This document shows positions 1-5,833 of a stretch of 7,769 nt of DNA, piece after piece (within the stretch, counting starts at the first letter, position 1; every line of letters starts with the position of its first letter). The notes beneath the pieces are model-generated. The model did not search any database and was not told the origin of the DNA. It worked only from the letters and a program-made list of their open reading frames with translations. The position numbers and the translations under genes are program-made. The stretch is from Thermotogae bacterium (GTDB taxonomy: Bacteria; Thermotogota; Thermotogae; UBA12178), in assembly GCA_003641795.1 (NCBI GenBank), contig QNAP01000077.1:1-7769 (forward strand), read 5' to 3'.

Positions 1-1
1 A

Positions 2-112
2 TTTCCAAATGAAAGATCACTGATGAGGCTTGCAGTTGCGATACTGATAGACATGAACGAAGAACGGTTAACGGGAAGAAGGTACCTTGACATGGAGGGA
101 AGCAACTTATGA
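2..112 (+). pseudogene. 3' end of an IS256/mutator-family transposase (cut by the window edge)
   Basis: This frame is open from base 2 to a TGA at 110-112 and gives 36 residues. It contains FPNERSLMRLAVAILIDMNE followed by RLTGRRYLDM. This resembles the C-terminal tail of IS256 (mutator) DDE transposases, which typically runs 'FPNE.S..RL..A.L.E.NEEW.TGRRYL'. The protein enters from the left, so the rest of the element lies outside the window. It cannot be told from here whether the full gene is intact, so the pseudogene type only records that it is partial. The IS right end appears to follow within about 40 bases. The family call comes from a remembered consensus over a short stretch. Confidence 0.72.
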
Positions 113-126
113 TGGGATATAGGTCC

Positions 127-150
127 TTTTTACAGCGGTTTCTTGACACA
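127..150 (+). mobile_element. Probable right terminal inverted repeat of the IS256-family element
   Basis: About 15 bases after the transposase stop comes TTTTTACAGCGGTTTCTTGA followed by CACAG. This matches the general shape of IS256-family right ends (TTTTTACACA...TTTCTTGACA...). The exact last base cannot be fixed without the left end or an empty site. The element therefore ends somewhere around 148-153. Confidence 0.5.
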
Positions 151-172
151 GTTCTGTTATATCTGTTATAAT
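143..172 (+). promoter_or_regulatory. Consensus sigma-A promoter for the hydrolase, -35 in the IS end
   Basis: A perfect -35 TTGACA (143-148) is followed after 18 bases by a perfect -10 TATAAT (167-172). The -10 is preceded by TGT, an extended -10 (TGn). The predicted start is near 179, giving a leader of about 60 nt before the hydrolase start. The -35 falls in the presumed IS terminal repeat and the -10 in the flanking DNA, so this looks like a hybrid promoter made by insertion. The box sequences are seen directly; the IS origin is inferred. Confidence 0.75.
153..170 (+). repeat. Perfect 9-bp tandem duplication in the promoter spacer
   Basis: TCTGTTATA at 153-161 is repeated immediately at 162-170. 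The second copy carries the first four bases of the TATAAT -10 box. One copy fewer would leave only 9 bases between -35 and -10, so the duplication is what sets the usable 18-base spacing. Confidence 0.8.
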
Positions 173-237
173 ACAGCTGGTAATGATTAACTACAACCTG
201 TTGGAAACAAGGTCTTTTTGCGTTGGGGGTGGATGAG

Positions 238-1524
238 TTGAAGAACAGGGTTTTGATGATGGTGGTGATATTCTGTATGGTTTCCATTTGTCTGGCTGCA
301 TCCGTTCTAACGGTGGCCAGAACGTATTTGAACAACCTGATCCAAGGAGCATATGAAAAAGCGTACGAAATGCAATCTGAACTGATGAAACAGGCCTTTG
401 ATATCGAAAAGATGCGTGAAACTTGGAACATGGCGATTGGAATGTACGGAAAGTTCAAGAGAATGGAGGGTTACAGGATCGATCAGGTGAAAAATTACAA
501 GGTCGTGATTTTCGACACCGTTTTTGAACGTGCGACATTATTGATAAGTGTAACTATTGATGAAAATCAAAGAGTAGCGGGGTTTTATTTCAAAGAAGGC
601 AGATTCACGTATACACCACCCGATTATGTGGATAGAAACGCTTTCGAGGAAAAAGAGGTATGTTTCGGTACAAATTACAGGATATGCGGCTTTTTAACGT
701 TGCCAAAAGGATTTAAAGAGTACCCGGCAGTGGTTCGGGTGCATGGTTCCGGACCACACGACAGGGACGAAACCATCGGACCGAACAAAGTTTTCAGAGA
801 TATTGCATGGGGTCTCTCGAGTAGAGGTGTGGCTGTCCTGAGATACGATAAGAGAACGTACGCGTATAAGGAGAAAATGTCAATTAGCAATATAACCGTA
901 AGAGAAGAAGTTATAAAGGATGCGGTAAACGCTATCAGATTTTTGAAGAACCTGACTGGAGTGAAATGTGCGTTTGTTTTGGGACATAGCCTGGGTGGGA
1001 TGTTGGCACCCCGGATAGCTCTGGAAGGTGGAGCGGAAGGAATAATAATGATGGCGGCAAGTCCGAGAAGACTTCATGAGATAATGATCGACCAGATAAA
1101 CTATCTCAAAAGTATAGGAGCGTCAAATGGGCTTGAAAAGCATATTCCCTTACTTGAAAAACTTGGACGGAAAGAACTGGATCCTGATATAATCGTTTTG
1201 GGAGCACCTGCTTCCTACTACTATGATTTAAACACTTACAACCCTGTGAATACAATCTTGGAACTGAATGTACCTGTTTTAATCCTTCAGGGTGGGAAGG
1301 ACTATCAAGTTACCGAAAAAGACTACAATATTTGGAGGAGAGAGTTGAAAAACCGCAAAAACATAGAATACGGGTTCTACGAAGATCTTAACCATCTCTT
1401 TATCACTTCAGATGCCACACCGTCACCCATGGATGTATCATACAAAATTGGACATGTTAACATACGTGTTATAAAGGATATAGCGGAGTGGATAAAGGAG
1501 AAATGTAACTCCACGGAGTTCTAA
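238..1524 (+). CDS. Exported alpha/beta-hydrolase, EstD-like serine esterase with DUF3887-like N-terminal domain
   Basis: This 428-residue protein probably hydrolyses a carboxyl ester; the natural substrate is unknown. It begins with a basic residue pair and a hydrophobic stretch (about 5-25), so it is a signal peptide or membrane anchor and the enzyme acts outside the cytoplasm. Residues about 35-120 resemble the DUF3887 domain that precedes many such hydrolases. The hydrolase fold follows: HGSGPHDRD oxyanion segment (169-177), nucleophile Ser251 in GHSLGG, acid Asp355 in GGKDYQV and base His386 in LNHLF, a complete triad in the usual order. Thermotoga maritima EstD has the same plan. TTG at 238 is chosen because GGGGGTG (225-231) lies 6 bases upstream; in-frame TTG at 223 and GTG at 229 overlap or precede that site. 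It is transcribed from the promoter at 143-172. No terminator is visible after its TAA. Confidence 0.85.
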   Translation: MKNRVLMMVVIFCMVSICLAASVLTVARTYLNNLIQGAYEKAYEMQSELMKQAFDIEKMRETWNMAIGMYGKFKRMEGYRIDQVKNYKVVIFDTVFERATLLISVTIDENQRVAGFYFKEGRFTYTPPDYVDRNAFEEKEVCFGTNYRICGFLTLPKGFKEYPAVVRVHGSGPHDRDETIGPNKVFRDIAWGLSSRGVAVLRYDKRTYAYKEKMSISNITVREEVIKDAVNAIRFLKNLTGVKCAFVLGHSLGGMLAPRIALEGGAEGIIMMAASPRRLHEIMIDQINYLKSIGASNGLEKHIPLLEKLGRKELDPDIIVLGAPASYYYDLNTYNPVNTILELNVPVLILQGGKDYQVTEKDYNIWRRELKNRKNIEYGFYEDLNHLFITSDATPSPMDVSYKIGHVNIRVIKDIAEWIKEKCNSTEF

Positions 1525-1576
1525 GTCAACTGGTAAGCATCTTCATATCCATTTGTGGAACAAACTCCAGCGTGAC

Positions 1577-1605
1577 TTGACAAACTCCACAGTTTGTAGT
1601 AGACT
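1577..1605 (+). promoter_or_regulatory. Promoter of the cold-shock gene with an inverted repeat in the spacer
   Basis: A perfect -35 TTGACA (1577-1582) is separated by 17 bases from a weaker -10 TAGACT (1600-1605). The leader would be about 42 nt. An inverted repeat, ACAAACT-CCAC-AGTTTGT (1580-1597), lies almost wholly in the spacer and overlaps the -35. ACAAACTCCA also occurs directly 20 bases upstream at 1560-1569. These could be protein-binding sites, but nothing in the window names the protein. Confidence 0.65.
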
Positions 1606-1653
1606 GTACCAGTTCGCCCAGAAAGGGTGCAAAGCAAGAGGAGGTTGGTTTCT

Positions 1654-1854
1654 TTGAAAGGTACGGTAAAGTGGTTCAACGCCAAGAAAGGCTACGGATT
1701 CATCACCCAGGAGGACGGAAACGACATCTTCGTCCACTTCAGCGGTATCGAGATGCCCGGATTCAAGTCACTGAACGAGAACGACAAGGTCGAATTTGAA
1801 GTCCAGCAGGGTCCAAAGGGTCCGCAAGCCGTCAATGTGAAGGTCATAGGTTAA
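1654..1854 (+). CDS. csp: Cold-shock domain protein (CspA family RNA chaperone)
   Basis: The 66-residue product is a single OB-fold cold-shock domain, the standard length for this family. It acts in the cytoplasm, binding single-stranded RNA or DNA and melting secondary structure. RNP1 is visible as KGYGFI (residues 12-17) and RNP2 as DIFVHF (24-29), after the typical start KGTVKWFN. The end, GPKGPQAVNVKVIG, is the usual last strand. The start is TTG at 1654, 8 bases after GGAGGT (1640-1645), giving MKGTVKWF. In-frame ATG 1627 and TTG 1645 lie before or on the Shine-Dalgarno and are rejected. The gene has its own promoter (1577-1605) and a strong terminator straight after it. T. maritima Csp, known from structural work, begins in the same way. 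Confidence in the family is very high; the exact paralogue name cannot be given. Confidence 0.96.
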   Translation: MKGTVKWFNAKKGYGFITQEDGNDIFVHFSGIEMPGFKSLNENDKVEFEVQQGPKGPQAVNVKVIG

Positions 1855-1869
1855 CCTTCATTTCCTTAG

Positions 1870-1902
1870 GAAAGCCCGGTTGATGCCGGGCTTTCTCTTT
1901 TT
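1870..1902 (+). terminator. Rho-independent terminator after csp, directly ahead of proC
   Basis: GAAAGCCCGG (1870-1879) pairs perfectly with CCGGGCTTTC (1886-1895) around a 6-base loop, followed by TCTTTTT. The U-tract ends at 1902, and the proC Shine-Dalgarno starts at 1905. There is no room for a separate promoter between them, so proC is reached by read-through or from a promoter hidden in csp. Confidence 0.9.
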
Positions 1903-1919
1903 ATGGGAGGTTGAACCGC

Positions 1920-2741
1920 ATGGTGGGCATCATCGGTGTTGGAAACATTGGAAGTATCATAGTTGAGAGGCTTCTCGAAACGGGAAAAGTGGGGCCGGAT
2001 GAGCTGGTGATCTTCAATCGCTCTCCAGCAAAAGCTCTCCGGTTTAAGGAGAAAGGGGTAGAAATCGCCTCGAACGCTGCTGAAGTGTGTGAAAAGTCCA
2101 CTGTGATTTTTCTCGCTGTCAAACCTCAGGACGCTCCCGAACTCTTCCAACAAATAAAGGACTGCGACTTTGGTGAGAAATTGATCGTCAGCACCATGAC
2201 CGGTGTTACTATCGAAAGGATCCAGAAATCCACAGGATGTGAGCGTGTGGTGAGGATCATGCCCAACGTTCCCAGCGCAGTTGGACGTGGGGTAGTAGGA
2301 GCTGCGTATTCCCCCACTTTGGATAAAACCAATCGATCACATGTTAAACAGCTTCTGGACAGTCTGGGAAAGATCGTGGAAGTGAGAGAGAGAGATTTGG
2401 CCGCCGTGACAGCTTTGAGCGGAAGCGGTCCCGCTTTTGTCTTCGTAATCGTGGAGGCGCTGATCGATGCAGGGCTCAGAATGGGCCTGTCTTATGAGAC
2501 TGCCAGGGAATTGATCCTCGAAACGCTGAAGGGCTCGGCAGAACTTCTACAACTTCGTGGAAACCATCCAGGTGAATTCAGACACCTTGTCACCTCCCCT
2601 GCGGGAACGACCATCGAGGGGATCTTTTCCTTAGAGCGCGAAGGTCTTCGAGGTTCTCTCATGAAAGCGCTTTGGGACACCTTTGAAAAGGCGAGATACT
2701 TTGAAAATCGTGAGAATACTGCCGATAAAATTAAGGGGTGA
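1920..2741 (+). CDS. proC: Pyrroline-5-carboxylate reductase
   Basis: ProC reduces 1-pyrroline-5-carboxylate to L-proline with NAD(P)H, the last step of proline synthesis, in the cytoplasm. The product has 273 residues, normal for the family. The N-terminal Rossmann domain opens with VGIIGVGNIG and contains AVKPQD near residue 66. The C-terminal dimerisation domain carries the ProC signature: SGSGPAFVFVIVEALIDAG, then LRMGLS, and later TSPAGTTIEGI followed by the conserved LE..G.R. ATG at 1920 is chosen because GGAGGT (1906-1911) lies 8 bases upstream; the in-frame TTG at 1911 overlaps that site. No proA or proB is present here. The gene sits directly behind the csp terminator, and its stop (2739-2741) lies inside the Shine-Dalgarno of the next small gene, so the two are co-translated. 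The sequence looks intact. Confidence 0.96.
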   Translation: MVGIIGVGNIGSIIVERLLETGKVGPDELVIFNRSPAKALRFKEKGVEIASNAAEVCEKSTVIFLAVKPQDAPELFQQIKDCDFGEKLIVSTMTGVTIERIQKSTGCERVVRIMPNVPSAVGRGVVGAAYSPTLDKTNRSHVKQLLDSLGKIVEVRERDLAAVTALSGSGPAFVFVIVEALIDAGLRMGLSYETARELILETLKGSAELLQLRGNHPGEFRHLVTSPAGTTIEGIFSLEREGLRGSLMKALWDTFEKARYFENRENTADKIKG

Positions 2742-2748
2742 TCCCTTG
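2733..2748 (+). promoter_or_regulatory. Shine-Dalgarno overlapping the proC stop that sets the TTG start of the next gene
   Basis: AAGGGGTGATC (2733-2743) is nearly the full complement of the 16S 3' end and includes the proC TGA (2739-2741). TTG at 2746 follows at suitable spacing and opens a 72-codon frame. This arrangement is typical of translational coupling. Confidence 0.7.
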
Positions 2749-2964
2749 AGGATTGGTGGTGTTGATAGCTCATTACCTACGTGGACCTACCGAGTCTTCG
2801 CGACGGCTGGTACGACAAACATAACAGCTCAGCCGGCTACGCTCATGGACGAAGATACGATGAAGCAACTTTTGAATGCTATCACCTACAACCAATTCGG
2901 CATCGCGACAAAGCTCGCACGGATCGCAGGTGAGATGTACTCAAGACTCAGTTGGACCGCGTAA
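2746..2964 (+). CDS. Small protein of unknown function coupled to proC
   Basis: This is a 72-residue frame starting with TTG and ending in TAA. I do not recognise the family. It has a flexible-looking N-terminal half rich in Thr, Ser, Ala and Gly (about 1-32). The C-terminal half (about 34-72) probably forms one or two amphipathic helices, around DEDTMKQLLNA and FGIATKLARIAGEMYSRL, ending SWTA. There is no signal peptide, membrane segment or metal-binding motif. Support for its being real: a near-perfect Shine-Dalgarno at 2733-2743, tight linkage to proC, a terminator 15 bases after the stop, and no competing gene on the other strand. The layout, disordered start plus short helix, recalls small secretion- or flagellum-associated proteins, but that is only an impression. 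In-frame codons upstream to 2683 overlap proC and are not used. Confidence 0.65.
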   Translation: MRIGGVDSSLPTWTYRVFATAGTTNITAQPATLMDEDTMKQLLNAITYNQFGIATKLARIAGEMYSRLSWTA

Positions 2965-2979
2965 GCAGGCCACAACAAA

Positions 2980-3011
2980 CAGAAAGGGGCCATTTGGATG
3001 GCCCCTTTCTG
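2980..3011. terminator. Bidirectional terminator between the convergent units
   Basis: A perfect 14-bp inverted repeat, CAGAAAGGGGCCAT (2980-2993) with ATGGCCCCTTTCTG (2998-3011), encloses a TTGG loop. T-rich sequence follows on both strands (TTTCTG on plus, TTTGTTG on minus). It lies 15 bases after the small-gene stop and 22 bases after the ompB-type stop, so it can end both transcripts. Confidence 0.88.
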
Positions 3012-3033
3012 TTTCTGACTATCCCGATCAGAA

Positions 3034-4188
3034 TCAGAAGGAAACGTACTTGCTCAGTGTCACGCTCCAAGTAGTGTCAGCATCCTTTGCAAAGTTGACG
3101 GCTGCAGCCACGTCCACAAGGTCGTAGAGAGAACTGCTCAAAGAAACCGATGCACTCCACTTGTCAGCACCAGGACCGGCATCGAGAGTTGCACTGTAAC
3201 CGTATCCAAAACTGGCTGACAATGTGGGATCGCTCAATGCTGTGAGCCCAAGCGACAATTTCAAGGAAGCGCTGGCGTAGACGTAAACATCCGTTGCGGC
3301 TGCCACAACATCATCCCAAGCAGCTCCGGCATTGTATTCAACAGGATCGACCGTCCCCGCAAGATCTGCCTGGAGGAAGGTGGTGAACGCTTGGCTGACG
3401 AGGTCATAAGCTGGCTTAGCCGTCACTGTAAGCTTGGCAACATCTGGTCCAAGTCCGAGTTCGGCTGTGGCTCCCACTGCCTGGCTGTCGGCACCGACAG
3501 CGTAGGTCAAAGATGCGAGCCCGTCGGTGTACTTCGCCCAAGCAGTCACGCTGAGAGGTCCGAGTTCCAAAGCGCCATACTCAGCGTACACCGCGTACCC
3601 TGTGTTAACTCCATCGTTTCCAAATCCGAAGGTGGCGCTCAGCTTGTCGACAGCCAGACCAGCTTCAGCTCCAAAACCCATTTGAGCCCCACCGAGAACA
3701 ACTCCAGCAACTCCAAGCGTACCAATGCCGAGATCGAAATCGGCCAGTTTCAGTGCCACGATGTCGTCAAAGTACTGTTCTGTCGCATCGGGATCGACAG
3801 TGTCAACATAGGCTAAATCGAGCCCAAAGTCCTTGAAGTTGGTAACGAAAGCTTCCCCACTGACACCTGGGAATATGTAAGTGCTCCAGCCGTAGTTATC
3901 GGGATCTGCCGCAAAGGTGCCATAGGTGAATCCGAAGTGATCGTTTTCTCCAGAAATGGAGGAGACGGAAACATCCGCACCAACTCCGGAAATGCTGAGA
4001 GACAGTCCTTCCACACTGACACTGTAGCTCCAGGATGGACCGTCGGAGAACCCGTTACCGATGTCGATACCGTCGCTGCCGATGGTGACCTCGAAGTAAG
4101 CCTCTCCACTCACATCGATGCTGAGTGCCGCAGCCATCGCCAGCGAACCAAGTGCCACTGCCAATAACACCGCGATGAGTTTTCTCAT
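3034..4188 (-). CDS. Outer-sheath beta-barrel (Omp-beta/porin-like) protein
   Basis: This 384-residue protein has a clear signal peptide: MRK, a hydrophobic core, and probable cleavage after LAMA (about residue 19). The mature part has no predicted helices or cytoplasmic motifs. It consists of alternating polar/hydrophobic stretches rich in Gly, Ala, Ser, Val, Tyr and Asp, with aromatic residues near strand ends, and it finishes in Phe (TLSKYVSF), as many outer-membrane barrels do. It lies 47 bases behind the coiled-coil tether gene, matching the pairing of Omp-alpha and Omp-beta in Thermotoga. It is therefore most likely the barrel protein of the toga, possibly a porin; substrate and oligomeric state are unknown. 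The start ATG at 4188 follows a strong GGGGAGGT 6 bases upstream. It is probably co-transcribed with the tether and ends at the hairpin 2980-3011. The family rests on context and composition, since barrels diverge quickly. Confidence 0.75.
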   Translation of the reverse strand: MRKLIAVLLAVALGSLAMAAALSIDVSGEAYFEVTIGSDGIDIGNGFSDGPSWSYSVSVEGLSLSISGVGADVSVSSISGENDHFGFTYGTFAADPDNYGWSTYIFPGVSGEAFVTNFKDFGLDLAYVDTVDPDATEQYFDDIVALKLADFDLGIGTLGVAGVVLGGAQMGFGAEAGLAVDKLSATFGFGNDGVNTGYAVYAEYGALELGPLSVTAWAKYTDGLASLTYAVGADSQAVGATAELGLGPDVAKLTVTAKPAYDLVSQAFTTFLQADLAGTVDPVEYNAGAAWDDVVAAATDVYVYASASLKLSLGLTALSDPTLSASFGYGYSATLDAGPGADKWSASVSLSSSLYDLVDVAAAVNFAKDADTTWSVTLSKYVSF

Positions 4189-4207
4189 ACTTCAACCTCC
4201 CCTGTAA

Positions 4208-4226
4208 TAAAATTTCGTAAAATTTC
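4208..4226 (-). repeat. 9-bp direct repeat with 10-bp period in the tether-barrel gap
   Basis: Plus-strand TAAAATTTC at 4208-4216 recurs at 4218-4226 after one base, a period of one helical turn. It lies in the 47-bp gap, just upstream of the barrel-gene Shine-Dalgarno. In the mRNA it reads GAAAUUUUACGAAAUUUUA. It can draw a weak A-U stem with a UACG loop, but that would hardly be stable in a thermophile. A role is unproven. Confidence 0.6.
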
Positions 4227-4235
4227 CAACAAACC

Positions 4236-5759
4236 TCACAGATTACCCGCCACGTAGAAACCGACCATCACGGCCCAAGCACCAAGGGCAACACCGGTTA
4301 TACCGAGAGCGAGGTTGATCCATGTCCAAGCGTTCGGTTTTCCAGCTGCCTTTTTCGCTTCTTCTGCCGTGGTCTTGGCTTCCTCAGCCAAAGCCCTCGT
4401 TTCATCAACAGTCTTCTTGTTGGTTTCCAAGGTTGCGCTCACTTCGGTCATGGTCTCTTCTTTAGCCTGTGCAAGTTTGGAGTCAATCTCATCCCTGAGA
4501 GAAGCTACGTCTTGCTTCACTGCCGAAACATCGGTTTTCAACCCTCTCACCATGAGATCTAAGGAATTCAGCCTATTGTTGAAGAGGTCGTTGATTTCGG
4601 ACTGATCGGCCACCTTCTCCTCGATCTCTGCGTTCACATCTTCTCTGAGTATATCCAACGCCTCGGCAACCATGTCGAACTGTTCTTGTAGACTGGAGAG
4701 CTCGCTGTAGACGTAATCAAAGCTCTCGTAGTACTCGTCAGCACTCAAGAAGTTTTCGGACTTTGCCTGGAGATCTTCAACAGTTTTCTTGACGTCCTCG
4801 TAGCCAGAAAGATCTGGAAGAGCGGAGACCTTCTCTTCAAGATCTACCATCTTTCTCGAAAGCACATCCAAAATCACGTTGACGCGCTCAAGTTCGCTCT
4901 TTTGGGCGGCCGTCCTCTTCACGGATGCGACATCCTTGGCAACTCCCATGATCTTCGCACTGTTGGAAAGTATGTCCGCCTCCGCTTTCATCTTGAAGTC
5001 CTTAAAAGAGTCCTCAAGAGTGTCGACCTTTCTGGAAATAATCTTCGTCGTGCGATAAAGTTCCGAGATATCGTTTTCGTAGAGATCGTCGTTCATCTTG
5101 AGCAGGGTTATCTCTTTTGCGATCTCGTCAAGCTCACCCTGAACCTCCGAAACACCCTCGATCTTCTTTTCGAGAGCTTCTACCCGAATGGAGAGCTTCT
5201 CGAATTCAGGAGTAGAGACGAAGTTCCCAAGTTTTGATTCGAGTTTCCCAAGCTTGGCCGAAAGCTCTGTCAGCTTCGCGAGATCTTCTTTCACACTCGA
5301 AACGGTGCCGTAGAGCTCTCCCAACTTCTTCGCCAGTGTTTCTACAAGTGTGTCGAGCCTTTCAACGTCTTCCTTGTAAGCGTAGACCCCCTCCACCTTC
5401 GAAATCTCGCCGAGCTGCTCTTGAAGCTGTCCTATCTTGTTAGCCAAAGCTTCGACATAAATGGAAAGTCGCTCAAAGTCCGCAGGAGAAACGCACTGCA
5501 TCTTCAGCTGCTCCGTCTTCTCCTCCAAAACTCTGTCGATGTACTGAATTACCCTCCAAGAAAAAACGGCGAACTCGTACCTCGTAAGGGCCTGCTTACC
5601 CTTGAACGTTCCATCTGGATATCCTATGATGAGCCCCCTGTCGACAAGAGCCTTGACTGATTCATATGCCCAATGATTCTTGGGGACGTCTGAAAGCTGC
5701 GCTAAAACCACGATTGAAGCCAAAACAAGCCCCAAGATCATCAGTACGTGTTTCCTCAT
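4236..5759 (-). CDS. Omp-alpha-type toga tether: SLH domain, long coiled coil, C-terminal membrane anchor
   Basis: This 507-residue protein is built to span the space between cell wall and outer sheath. A signal peptide (1-20, hydrophobic core ending VVLA) is followed by one SLH domain (about 22-77: DVPKNHWAYESVKALVDRG, then GYPDGTFKGKQALTRYEFA), which in this family binds the cell wall. Residues about 78-472 are heptad-rich coiled coil with very few prolines and glycines, ending in an Ala/Glu/Lys/Thr stretch. The C-terminus (about 478-503) is a single hydrophobic anchor for the outer sheath. Thermotoga maritima Omp-alpha has the same plan but, as I recall, is only about 400 residues, so this rod seems longer. 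FE(R/K)LSI(Y/R)VEAL occurs at 95-105 and again at 186-196, suggesting internal duplication. ATG at 5759 has AAGGGAGGT upstream and its own promoter at 5804-5833. The barrel gene follows. Confidence 0.9.
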   Translation of the reverse strand: MRKHVLMILGLVLASIVVLAQLSDVPKNHWAYESVKALVDRGLIIGYPDGTFKGKQALTRYEFAVFSWRVIQYIDRVLEEKTEQLKMQCVSPADFERLSIYVEALANKIGQLQEQLGEISKVEGVYAYKEDVERLDTLVETLAKKLGELYGTVSSVKEDLAKLTELSAKLGKLESKLGNFVSTPEFEKLSIRVEALEKKIEGVSEVQGELDEIAKEITLLKMNDDLYENDISELYRTTKIISRKVDTLEDSFKDFKMKAEADILSNSAKIMGVAKDVASVKRTAAQKSELERVNVILDVLSRKMVDLEEKVSALPDLSGYEDVKKTVEDLQAKSENFLSADEYYESFDYVYSELSSLQEQFDMVAEALDILREDVNAEIEEKVADQSEINDLFNNRLNSLDLMVRGLKTDVSAVKQDVASLRDEIDSKLAQAKEETMTEVSATLETNKKTVDETRALAEEAKTTAEEAKKAAGKPNAWTWINLALGITGVALGAWAVMVGFYVAGNL

Positions 5760-5803
5760 TCCATCTACCTCCCTTCGTTGTTACCCCTGGATTTGCCGCG
5801 CTG

Positions 5804-5833
5804 ATTATACCACGTTCCGCGTAAGAAATTCAA
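5804..5833 (-). promoter_or_regulatory. Strong promoter of the toga genes, -35 overlapping the tyrS stop
   Basis: On the minus strand, -35 TTGAAT (5833-5828) and a perfect -10 TATAAT (5809-5804) are 18 bases apart. The -10 is preceded by TGG, an extended -10 (TGn). The predicted start is near 5797, giving a leader of about 38 nt. The -35 covers the tyrS TGA (5832-5830). No terminator stands between tyrS and this promoter, so read-through from tyrS can add to expression. Confidence 0.8.

Noticed and set aside
1543..1737. Minus-strand frame overlapping the csp promoter and start
   Set aside because: It overlaps the certain csp gene and promoter and has no family features.
1910..1919. TTG at 1911 as the proC start
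   Set aside because: It overlaps the GGAGGT ribosome site; ATG at 1920 is correctly spaced and gives the usual VGIIGxGNxG beginning.
3391..3816. 141-codon plus-strand frame opposite the barrel gene
   Set aside because: It is antisense to a gene with a signal peptide, good ribosome site and C-terminal Phe. The product is low-complexity and unrecognisable.
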